Origin: an uncultured bacterium
GTDB lineage: Bacteria > Patescibacteria > JAEDAM01 > Absconditabacterales > Absconditicoccaceae
Reading direction: 5' to 3'
Length of the DNA stretch: 7,771 bases
Assembly (NCBI GenBank): GCA_903904545.1
Contig: CAIVDB010000089.1
Location: 1 to 7,771, forward strand
This document shows, in pieces, positions 1-7,685 of this stretch. The position numbers and the translations under genes are program-made. Position 1 is the first letter of the stretch, and each line of letters begins with the position of its first letter. The notes below the pieces were generated by a model. The model was not told where the DNA came from. It made no database searches and saw only the letters and a list, made by a program, of their open reading frames with translations.

Positions 1-1044
1 ATTGGATTCTCTGGTGCAAGTTGGGATGGTTCATTTATGGGGCCTAGACTTGCTACGGGAGATAAGATAGCCAATAAATGAGAAGAAGGACTAACTACAC
101 TTACACCAGTTCTTACGATAGAGGCAGGATCTACTACTGCAGATCTTTTCCCAGCTACAGGATACTTTATCATCTCTGCTAAAGTAGCTGATTGATTCTC
201 TGGTCAGGAACTTACCATCTATAGATCTAATTATAATGATGGAGAAAAACGAGAAATCAATAGACCAGATAGAACATGTACATTAGATGTAAATATGCTA
301 TGTACCTTCCAAACAGATCACTTGAGTTTGTTTACTGTAGGAACACCTGATCCTAGCATCATTTCTCAAATAGTATCATTCTTTGGCGGTGGTGGTGGAG
401 TAGTAAAAGATAACTGTCTTTATAATGCAAAGAAAAGCAATAACCTTCCATGAGCAAATACTGAAGGAAAAGATTATTCCCCAAGTTACTATGACAATGA
501 TTGTGGAGTATCTCCAACTCACAGTGCTGCAGAATCTTCTTATACTGATGAACTAAAACAGGCGTATACTTATGCATATACTATGGGAATCACTACAACA
601 GAAAATATAGATGCAGCCGATATGTTAGGATCTATCATGAGAAAACATATGGCAAAAATGATTTCACAATATGCTACCAATGTACTTAAGATGAAGCCAA
701 ACACATCCAAGAAATGTGTATTCAATGACATGAAAAATGAAGAAAAAGAAATGCAGGATTTTGCAATCAAGGCATGTCAATTAGGACTTATGTGAATAAA
801 TTCTGATGGAACAGCAAATACAAAATTCAATCCAAACGGAATAGTAACAAGGGCACAATTTGGAACTATGCTTTCCAGAGTTCTCTATGGAGAGACGTAT
901 AATAGTAAAGATGCTAAGAATCGATATAAATCACATCTCAATGCACTAAAAACAAACGGTATCATGAATGATATTTCTAAACCAACTATGATTGAAAAAA
1001 GATGATATGTCATGCTTATGTTCATGAGAACATGAATTAACTAA
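1..1044 (+). CDS. Surface protein with SLH-like repeats, 3' part (5' end outside window)
   Basis: The frame is open from base 1 to a TAA at 1042-1044, giving 347 residues of a protein that starts upstream. It is continuous only if UGA is glycine: in-frame TGA lies at 79, 193, 451, 793, 1003 and 1033. The first ~130 residues are beta-rich with a Cys pair (C93, C101, around LCTFQTDHLSLFTVG) and look like an extracellular domain. A GGGGG linker follows at 129-133, then two more Cys (C139, C168). From residue ~181 onward there are three stretches resembling S-layer homology repeats. The clearest has AIKACQLGLMG, then FNPNG (276-280), then VTRAQFGTMLSRVLYG (282-297). SLH domains usually anchor proteins to secondary cell-wall polymers, so an envelope location is inferred. 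The ligand or activity of the N-terminal part is unknown. The SLH call rests on motif resemblance only. Confidence 0.75.
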
Positions 1045-1081
1045 AAATAAAAGATTGTTTTTGTAAGCGTTTTCCCTATTG

Positions 1082-1114
1082 TTTTGCCAAAGATATTCTT
1101 TATCTTTGGCAAAA
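1082..1114. repeat. Perfect 14-bp inverted repeat between the SLH gene and elp3
   Basis: TTTTGCCAAAGATA (1082-1095) is the exact reverse complement of 1101-1114, with a TTCTT loop. It lies 37 bases past the SLH gene stop and ends two bases before the elp3 ATG at 1117. Neither strand has a U-run directly after the stem, so a standard intrinsic terminator is not supported. It could terminate the upstream gene without a U-tract, bind a dimeric regulator, or fold in the elp3 leader and mask the start. A weak -35/-10 pair (TTGTTT 1055-1060, TATTGT 1077-1082, spacer 16) overlaps its left edge. The structure is clear; the role is not. Confidence 0.8.
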
Positions 1115-1116
1115 TT

Positions 1117-2997
1117 ATGAAAGAAATAATTTATGAGATAGTCAAAAGATGCGCAGAAACCATAGGTCTCGATGGGCTCAAAAACATCAAGAGACATTTT
1201 TGTGATACTCATAAAGCCAAGAACCTTCCATCAAATATTCAACTCCTCAAAACATATCGTGAGATGGTACAAAGCAAAGAGATCCCTTCGGATAAAAATA
1301 TTGAACAATTATTAAAGAAGAGAGGAGTGAGATCAAGTTCATGAATAGTGGCAATACAGGTACTTACTAAGCCGTATCCTTGCCCTGGCCAATGTATTTT
1401 CTGTCCCAATGATCCTACTATGCCCAAAAGCTATATTGCTTCCGAACCCTGAGCAATGAGAGCATTACTCAATCAATTTGATCCTACGAAACAGGTATGG
1501 AATAGGTTGACCTCACTTACGCTTACGGGACACAATACAGAGAAGATAGAATTGATCATTCTATGAGGAACTCGAGATGTCTATCCAAAACTCTATAAAC
1601 AACAATTTGTAAAATCACTGTACGATGCATGTAATGCTTTCGATAAACTTACGATTGTCCAAAAATCAGATACAGAAGATCAAAATAAATTTAGTTTCCA
1701 TCTCGAAGGAAAGGAAGATCTTATTACGCCCAAAACCGTCCAGGAATCTATCAAAAGAAATGAATCGGCACATCATAGAGTCATTTGATTGACCATAGAA
1801 ACGAGACCAGAATATGTGACAGACAAAAATTGTTTGTTTTGGCGTGAACTTGGCGTAACCAGGATAGAGATGGGAGTCCAATCATTATTTGACGAGGTAT
1901 TACTTGCAAACAAAAGAGGCCATACCGTACAGCAAGCACGCGAGGCCTGCCATCTTTTGAGATGTTATGGATTCAAACTCTCACTACATATTATGCCAGG
2001 CCTTTACAAATCTACTCCAGAAAAAGATCTTGAGACATTCAAAAGATTATATACAGATCCCTATTTCTTACCTGATGAAATCAAATTTTATCCCACCTCA
2101 GTCATCCCAAATACAGAGCTCAATACACTCTATGTCCAAGGGAAATATAAACCACTTGAAACTAAGGATATAGAGAAACTTATAGAAAAGACCTTTACAG
2201 ATATCATTCCTCCCTATACGAGGATCAAGCGTTTGATTCGTGATATCCCAGAAAACGAAATCGTTGCAGGAAGTAAAGTTACAAATCTTTCTCAACTTGT
2301 ACATGAAAAAATAAGGAAAAGTATCCAATGAAGTCCAAAGCGTATGCAAGCATTTTACACAAGACTCTATGAAAATTCAAAACGTTTCAAAACTATTAAT
2401 GCATTTCTTCAGGCTTCAAGCTTCAAGCATCAGGCTAAAGAAGATACACAGACCTTTATCATCGGAAGTATTCCCGACACGAAAAGTTTCAGAAATTTTG
2501 TCTGTTTAGATACCAGAAGCAGAGAAATCAGGAATAAAATTGAAAACCTGCCTGCCGGTAGGCAAGGTTGAAAATTAAAAATTGAAAATTGATCTCCGAA
2601 TCTTGTGATAAGAAGATATGCGAGTAGTGCAGGGGAGGAGTACTTCATTTCATTCGAAGATCACCAAGGCTACCTCTACGGATTCACAAGATTGATGTTG
2701 CCAAATAACTCTTCAGCAATAAGTGTTTCTGGACTAGGAGAAGGAACTGCTATCATTAGAGAACTTCATGTCTATGGTGATGTAGAAAAAATAGGGACCA
2801 AAGTAGCAGGAAAGGTACAACATTACGGATTTGGGAAACAACTTATGCAATTAGCAGAGCAGATTAGCCAAAAAAAATGATATACAAAAGTGTCCGTAAT
2901 CTCAGGCGTTGGTGTAAGAGCATATTATAGAAAGTTAGGCTATAGAAAACAATGAACGTATATGACCAAACCACTTCAAAAGAAAAATTGACATTAA
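1117..2997 (+). CDS. elp3: Elp3-type tRNA U34 carboxymethyl-transferase (radical SAM + GNAT)
   Basis: Elp3 uses S-adenosylmethionine, a 4Fe-4S cluster and acetyl-CoA to start the cm5 modification of wobble uridine 34 in tRNA. The frame gives 626 residues ending in TAA. It contains ten in-frame TGA codons (1342, 1450, 1564, 1786, 2329, 2569, 2590, 2878, 2953, 2989), several at conserved glycines. The radical SAM cluster motif is CPGQCIFCP with C89, C93 and C96, followed by MPKSYIASEPGAMRA. LGGT, IGLTIETRPEY and EMGVQS follow in the barrel. The linker holds the conserved RSREI. The C-terminal acetyltransferase domain (~497-626) has ISFED, the acetyl-CoA loop QHYGFGK (568-574) and YYRKLGY (603-609). 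Bacterial Elp3 is often about 450-550 residues; two repeat insertions in the linker explain part of the excess. ATG 1117 was chosen over an in-frame TTG at 1084 because the latter would lie inside the inverted repeat. No Shine-Dalgarno is visible. Confidence 0.93.
2410..2436. repeat. Short CTTCAAG repeat inside elp3
   Basis: Two adjacent CTTCAAG copies (2414-2420, 2421-2427) are flanked by CAGGCT on both sides (2410-2415, 2431-2436). It is read in frame as QASSFKHQA (residues 432-440), in the stretch between the radical SAM and acetyltransferase domains. It resembles low-complexity repeat units otherwise found between genes, so an inserted repeat tolerated in a linker is inferred. Confidence 0.5.
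2545..2569. repeat. GC-rich hairpin repeat inserted in elp3 linker
   Basis: This is a GC-rich island in AT-rich surroundings. The arms AACCT (2545-2549) and AGGTT (2565-2569), plus GCCT (2550-2553) and AGGC (2560-2563), form a 9-bp stem with one bulged A (2564) and a GCCGGT loop. It is read in frame as NLPAGRQG (residues 477-484), directly after conserved RSREI. A/T-rich direct repeats flank it: AAATTGAAAA before and GAAAATT repeated after (2570-2591), which includes two UGA-Gly codons. From general knowledge, LPAGRQ-type peptides recur in unrelated proteins of candidate-phyla genomes, which suggests a dispersed palindromic repeat. Confidence 0.7.
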
Positions 2998-3059
2998 AGA
3001 ATGGTTTATCGGGAATTGGGAATTAGTTTATTGGGACACAAAAATCATCTCTATAGTAT
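2998..3059. repeat. Convergent gap with GGGAATT duplication
   Basis: This 62-bp gap separates the 3' ends of elp3 and the minus-strand hypothetical gene. GGGAATT occurs twice in tandem (3011-3024), framed by similar segments GTTTATCGGGA (3004-3014) and GTTTATTGGGA (3026-3036). No good stem followed by a U-run is seen for either gene, so how the two transcripts end is unclear. Confidence 0.5.
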
Positions 3060-4217
3060 TTAAAGTGGTACTTTACATTCTTCTAAAGTGTAATTAGCAT
3101 TAGGACCGTCACTAGGAACATTTTCATCAATAGTGAAATCGGCAATTCTTTTGAAAGTGATCATATTATTGCTAATTCATCAGAACATCCAGTATGAGTT
3201 AGCACTTTTGATTTTATTTCCGCTATTGTATTCTGAATCAAGCATCCAGTAGATCATATCATCTCATGCATCATATACCTGATCGTTGATGTTATATAAT
3301 ATATTATTACTTCATTTTCTAAGTCATGCTACTACATAATTTTTACCATCCGTTCGAGATCATCGTTCTCTCCCATTATCTATAGTAGCATCAAAAGCAT
3401 CAATACAATCATCTCCACAATAGAGATCTGATAGCGTAAAAAAATAGAACATAGTATTTATTGTTCTACTAAGCAGTCACTTAGAGAAGGCTCTTTCTAT
3501 TCAAATTTTATTAGGATAATCATCGGGCAAGTAGTTACATCATATAATAGTAGTCTCGGTATCTGATCGTCAATCTCAATAATTATCGAAGTAATCGTCC
3601 GAATCATAATTGTCAATGTCTACCTTATTTAGATCCATAAGCGTACAATCCAATGTATTTGCCATATCAAAATCCGATTTCCTTGAGGCAAAAATCTTAT
3701 TGTTTCAACATTCAACAATCTTTTCCTTATAATAACTAAACAGCGATCCATCGTTTTCGCTTCAGAAGCCAGAAGATGGACGGGTCTTTTTCTCTGTATA
3801 TGTACAATTTTTTGGATCAACAATAGTACTTATATCTTTTATTTTTACAGGCGCTTCTTTGATCTTTTCAAATCAATCACAAACTGGCAGATGAAGATCT
3901 TTGATCTTTAGGAGATATTGTTTGTATTTTTCTTGTTCCCAAACATAATTTTTATCTCGTAATGCGCTTTTTAGTTGAACAAAATTAGCAGGAGCATTAA
4001 ATGGCTCTGCTGTTGTTAAGCATTCATCGAGAATCTCTCGATCTTTATTTGTATAGCCACTCGTGTCCTTATTGAGTAGATATTGGCATTTTTGTATATA
4101 GGTAGAAGTTTCTTCTGTGGATGTTCTAGTATTTTTTTTAAAGAGGAAAACAATAAGTGCTATTATTATAAGTCACACAACAGTTCCTCAAACTATAAAG
4201 ATGTTTTTTCTTTTCAT
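3060..4217 (-). CDS. Unrecognised membrane-anchored, Cys-containing protein
   Basis: I do not recognise this family. The frame runs 385 residues to TAA at 3060-3062 only if UGA is glycine: 16 of its 24 glycines are UGA, including two in the membrane segment and a UGA-UGA pair near residues 346-347. The N-terminus is a positively charged MKRKN followed by one hydrophobic helix (residues ~6-27), then KKN, which fits a single-pass anchor. The rest is soluble, with ten Cys (44, 66, 113, 138, 170, 191, 227, 267, 271, 381). Disulfides in an exported domain are possible. An Asp/Tyr-rich segment spans ~198-220. An in-frame ATG at 4253 would add 12 residues and has a GGAG upstream; I prefer 4217 because it puts the charged N-terminus right before the helix. 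It lies downstream of gyrB on the same strand, with no evident functional link. Confidence 0.8.
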
Positions 4218-4261
4218 AAATAGAATAGAGGAAAAAGATAAAACAGAATCCATAAAGAAAA

Positions 4262-4265
4262 CTCC
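4262..4265 (-). promoter_or_regulatory. Possible Shine-Dalgarno for the alternative start at 4253
   Basis: On the minus strand GGAG lies eight bases before an ATG at 4251-4253, in frame with the hypothetical gene. Other genes in the window show no clear Shine-Dalgarno, so this may be chance. If real, the hypothetical protein begins MDSVLSF and is 397 residues long. Confidence 0.3.
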
Positions 4266-4284
4266 ATCATTTAACCTTTAACAC

Positions 4285-4319
4285 TCAACATTCAACATTC
4301 AACATTCAACATTCAACAT
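4285..4319. repeat. Five perfect tandem copies of heptamer TCAACAT
   Basis: The unit TCAACAT is repeated exactly five times (35 bp), six bases beyond the gyrB stop codon and upstream of the hypothetical gene. On the transcribed minus strand it reads ATGTTGA. No dyad symmetry or U-run accompanies it, so it does not look like a terminator. Heptamer arrays this uniform are prone to slippage, so copy number may vary between strains. Confidence 0.9.
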
Positions 4320-4325
4320 TATATT

Positions 4326-6227
4326 CTATATATCCAATTCCCTTACACTCTTTGCATGAGTAAGGATAAAGTGCTTTCTTGCTTGTACATCTTCACCCAT
4401 AAGGATCCTAAATAACTTATCTGCTTCTTCTGCATCATCCAAAGTGATTTGATTTAATTTTCTATTGAGAGGATTCATCGTTGTCTCCCAAAGTTGTTCT
4501 GCATTCATCTCTCCAAGACCTTTATATCTTTGGATCTCTGCCTTGTCTTTGTCAAATCCATACATATCTGGGGTATGAGTCTCATCATAAATATATTCTT
4601 CCTTCTTTCCTTGTGCAAATCTATAGATAGGAGGACAAGCTGCATAGACATGTCCATGCTCAAGTAATGGTCTCATAAATCTAAAGAAGAAGGTCAAAAG
4701 AAGCGTTCTAATATGTGCTCCATCCACATCCGCATCGGTCATGATGATGATTTTTTCATATCTGAGTGCGGCAAGATCAAAGTTATCTTTTACACCAGTA
4801 CCTATAGCAGTAATAAGTGCTTTCACCTCGTTATTTGCCATGATTTTTTGGATAACTGCTTGTTCAGTATTTAAGATTTTACCTCTCAATGGCAGGATAG
4901 CTTGGAAATTACTATCACGACCTTGTTTCGCACTACCTCCCGCAGAATCTCCCTCTACGATGTACATCTCTGTACCTTCCATTTTCTTCTGCGCACAGTC
5001 AGCAAGCTTACCCGGCAGTACTCCTCCAGCTAATATATTTTTTCTCAAAACAGTCTCCTTAGCAAACTTAGCTGCAAGTCTCGCTCTCGCTGCAAGTTCT
5101 ACTTTTTCAAATATTTTATCAAATTCATGCTCATTACGAGAAAAGAAATCTTTGAGATAATCATAAACTATTTTTTCTACTTCTCCTCTTACATAACTAT
5201 TTCCAAGTCTTCCTTTAGTCTGCCCTTCAAATTGTGGTTCAGGTATCTTGACTGTAACGATAGCATATAATCCATCCGTCACATCAGAATATTGAAATTC
5301 TCCAATCTTCTTATTCATCTTATCTTTCTCTTTGGAGACCTCATTAATTATATTCAAGAGAGCTGATTTAAATCCTAGAACATGACTTCCTCCATCAGTA
5401 GTTGGGATATTATTTACGAAAGAAAGAAGATGATCATTACTTGTATTTACAAACTCAAAAGCAATTTCAGCCAAACAATCTTTACCTTCGATATTGATAT
5501 AATGTTGAGAAGAAAGGGCTTGTTGTTCACCAACAAGGTTTCTTAACCAAGTCTTGATACCTCCATCAAAGAAAAATCTTTGTTTAAATCCAGTCTTCTT
5601 ATTGATAAAATTAAAAGTAACTCCAGGGGTAAGATATGCACTTTGCTTCATTCTTGCAATCTCAATCGGTTGAGAAAACTCTATCGTTTCGAAAATAGTT
5701 GCATCTGGCAAGAACTTCACACTTGTTCCCATCTTATCACTTTCTCCCATTTCTTGGATTTCACCGACAGGAATTCCTCTTTCAAATCTTTGGAAATATT
5801 TCTTTCCATTTTTATAAATAGTAACCTCCAATCGTTCAGAAAGCGCATTCACTACAGAAGCTCCAACCCCATGAAGACCTCCAGATACTTTATAGACATC
5901 TTTATCAAATTTTCCTCCTGCATGAAGTACAGTAAAGACTGTTTCTAAAGCAGATTTTCCTGTTTTTTCATGTTTGTCGACAGGAATACCTCTTCCATTA
6001 TCATGGATAGAAACTGAACCATCTTCATTGATCGTTGTTGTAATTGTTGTACAATATCCAGCCAAAGCCTCATCTACAGAGTTATCCACAATTTCTTGGA
6101 TAAGATGATGAAGTCCTTTTGCATCTGTTGACCCAATATACATTCCAGGTCTTTGTCTAACAGGTTCCAACCCTTCCAATACCTTGATATGAGAAGCATC
6201 ATAATCTTGTGAACTCAATGGTGTCAT
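4326..6227 (-). CDS. gyrB: DNA gyrase subunit B
   Basis: This is the ATPase subunit of DNA gyrase, which introduces negative supercoils together with GyrA. The 633 residues match the usual length of short-form GyrB. The GHKL ATPase region carries EIVDNSVDEALAG (catalytic Glu E45, Mg-binding N49), HDNGRGIP (D76-G80) and GGLHGVGASVVNALS (116-130). The QTK loop is at 336-338. The TOPRIM domain has EGDSAGGSA starting at E425, PLRGKILN, and the metal-binding DADVD (D498, D500, D502). The C-terminus has QRYKGLGEMNAEQLWETTMNP, favouring GyrB over ParE. ATG 6227 was chosen over an upstream TTG at 6248 because it gives the usual short N-terminus; a purine run (AGAAAGAAAG) precedes it. It ends in TAG. 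Unlike its neighbours it has no UGA codon at all among about 53 glycines. Confidence 0.97.
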   Translation of the reverse strand: MTPLSSQDYDASHIKVLEGLEPVRQRPGMYIGSTDAKGLHHLIQEIVDNSVDEALAGYCTTITTTINEDGSVSIHDNGRGIPVDKHEKTGKSALETVFTVLHAGGKFDKDVYKVSGGLHGVGASVVNALSERLEVTIYKNGKKYFQRFERGIPVGEIQEMGESDKMGTSVKFLPDATIFETIEFSQPIEIARMKQSAYLTPGVTFNFINKKTGFKQRFFFDGGIKTWLRNLVGEQQALSSQHYINIEGKDCLAEIAFEFVNTSNDHLLSFVNNIPTTDGGSHVLGFKSALLNIINEVSKEKDKMNKKIGEFQYSDVTDGLYAIVTVKIPEPQFEGQTKGRLGNSYVRGEVEKIVYDYLKDFFSRNEHEFDKIFEKVELAARARLAAKFAKETVLRKNILAGGVLPGKLADCAQKKMEGTEMYIVEGDSAGGSAKQGRDSNFQAILPLRGKILNTEQAVIQKIMANNEVKALITAIGTGVKDNFDLAALRYEKIIIMTDADVDGAHIRTLLLTFFFRFMRPLLEHGHVYAACPPIYRFAQGKKEEYIYDETHTPDMYGFDKDKAEIQRYKGLGEMNAEQLWETTMNPLNRKLNQITLDDAEEADKLFRILMGEDVQARKHFILTHAKSVRELDI

Positions 6228-6250
6228 CTTTCTTTCTATATAAATCAATT

Positions 6251-6280
6251 AAAATAGCGGAAGTAGAGTCGTAGAGTCAA
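6251..6280 (-). promoter_or_regulatory. Candidate gyrB promoter
   Basis: On the minus strand TTGACT (6275-6280) and TATTTT (6251-6256) are separated by 18 bases, a reasonable sigma-70 pair. Transcription would start near 6244, giving a leader of about 17 bases before the gyrB ATG. The spacer overlaps a duplicated octamer (6263-6278). This is inferred from sequence alone. Confidence 0.45.
6263..6278. repeat. Two tandem copies of octamer GTAGAGTC
   Basis: GTAGAGTC occurs at 6263-6270 and 6271-6278. The right copy supplies part of the candidate -35 box of gyrB, so loss or gain of a copy would change promoter spacing. Confidence 0.75.
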
Positions 6281-6291
6281 CAACTAACGGC

Positions 6292-6377
6292 TAATAGCTA
6301 ATAACGAAGGATTTTTTATACACAAAGACTCCAATAATAGCTAATAACGAAGGATTTTTTATACACAAAGACTCCAA
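6292..6377. repeat. Perfect 43-bp tandem duplication upstream of gyrB
   Basis: Bases 6292-6334 are repeated exactly and without a gap at 6335-6377. Each unit begins TAATAGCTAATAACGAAGG and ends CACAAAGACTCCAA, with a T6 run in the middle. The pair fills most of the 186-bp gap between the sigma factor gene and gyrB. The right-hand flank (CGTTATTC, 6392-6399) partly echoes the unit. No coding potential or strong hairpin is evident. The exact identity implies a recent duplication, ongoing homogenisation, or an assembly artefact. Confidence 0.93.
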
Positions 6378-6413
6378 CGTTTTTAGTTTTTCGTTATTCA
6401 CTTTTAACTCATT

Positions 6414-7685
6414 CTAGTCATCATATTCATCATCGAAATTACTCAAATATGCCTTTTCTTCATCTTCATCATCATAATCGTCTTTTACTCTTTTGGACTT
6501 GAGTTTTCCTTTTTTCTTCTTGCCTTCATTAGCCTCTAGTTTAGCAATATCATCTTCAATTCCAAGTATTTTTTGTAATCATGCATGTTCTTTGAGTTTT
6601 TGAATCACCTTCTGTTCTATCTGTCTTACCCTTTCTCTCGTCACATCAAATTCTTCTCCTACTTGTTCAAGTGTGTATTTTGGACCATCGATTCCATATC
6701 TCATTTTTACAATCTTGGCTTCTCTATCATCGAGCATTCATAAGATCATATCGAGATTTTTTCTCAGGGCATTCTTTTCTGCAAATTGATCAGGTCTCAA
6801 GGTATTACTATCTTCGATCAAATCAGCAAGAGTATCTCTTCCCTCATCACCGACTTCTCTATCAAGTGATACATTTCCAAAGATGACTTCTTCCAACTTT
6901 TTGATCTTCTTGATCGGAAACCCAAGTTTTTGACCAATCTCTTTAGAGGTCGGCTCTCTTCCTAGCTTCTGAAACAAGAGTTGATATGTTTTGTTATATG
7001 AATTAATTTCATCGATCAAATGGACAGGGATCCTTACATGTTTGGTCATATCAGCAATTGCTTTAGTGATACTTTGTTTGATCCATCGCGTTGCATAGGT
7101 ACTAAATTTAAATTCCTTATCGGGATCAAATTTTTCTATAGCTTTAATCAAACCAATATTTCCTTCTTGGATAAGATCAGAGAAACTTAGTCTCGAACCA
7201 AAAAATCTCTTAGCAATACTAATCACTAATCTGAGATTAGATTCAATAAGCCTTCTTTTGGCATCTTCATCACCTTTTTTGATACGTTTAGCAATATCTC
7301 TCTCTTCTTCAGTATTGAGAAGGGGTATCTTAGAGATTTCATTAAAATACAACTTAATAAAGTCTTTATGCTGAGGATCTGCCTGGCGTTTATCCGTTTC
7401 ATACAGAGCTACTTTCCCAAGTTTAGTCTCTTTCTTGGCTTCTTCAGCTTCTTTTTCTAGTATTTCTTCGATAGTAATGATTTTGATTCCCAATTTATCT
7501 GCAAGATCGTAGAATTTCTCGATAATCTTGATATTGAGATCCATATCATCGACATCTGCGATCACATCTTCTTCATTGATATTCCCGGTATCAAATCCTT
7601 GTCTTAAGAGGTCTTGAAGGGGTTTACTAAGTTCTGAAACGTCGTCTTGAAAACTTTCCCATAATTGTTTTTTGACTTTCAACAT
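6414..7685 (-). CDS. rpoD: Primary RNA polymerase sigma factor (sigma-70 / RpoD family)
   Basis: It directs core RNA polymerase to -35/-10 promoters. The frame gives 423 residues ending in TAG, with two in-frame TGA codons read as Gly (6735-6737, G316; 6579-6581, G369). Residues ~1-75 resemble region 1.1. Regions 1.2-2 run from ~107: [47 protein letters not shown], then [13 protein letters not shown], the -10 melting and recognition segment. Region 3 spans ~215-295. Region 4.2 (~337-368, [21 protein letters not shown]) is the -35-binding helix-turn-helix. Stopping at the first TGA would delete region 4, so glycine read-through is needed for function. A ~45-residue tail follows that is unusual for RpoD: lysine-rich (389-401), then acidic ([15 protein letters not shown]). 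An upstream in-frame GTG (7713-7715) would add 10 residues; ATG 7685 is preferred. Confidence 0.95.

Noticed and set aside
1082..1114. Rho-independent terminator
   Set aside because: The stem is AT-rich with no following U-run on either strand, so I list it only as an inverted repeat.
1117..2997. elp3 as a pseudogene broken by ten UGA stops
   Set aside because: All pieces are in one frame, motifs are intact across the UGAs, and several UGAs sit on conserved glycines; neighbouring genes show the same pattern.
3060..4217. Non-coding region or decayed gene between elp3 and gyrB
   Set aside because: One frame with UGA as Gly stays open for 385 codons with a sensible N-terminal anchor and a TAA end; only the standard code makes it look empty.
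4285..4319. CRISPR array
   Set aside because: Units are seven bases with no spacers; it is a simple tandem repeat.
4741..5160. Plus-strand open frame opposite gyrB
   Set aside because: It is the antisense shadow of a strongly conserved gyrB and has no recognisable domain.
6228..6248. Upstream TTG start for gyrB at 6248
   Set aside because: ATG 6227 gives the usual short GyrB N-terminus and has a purine-rich stretch just before it.
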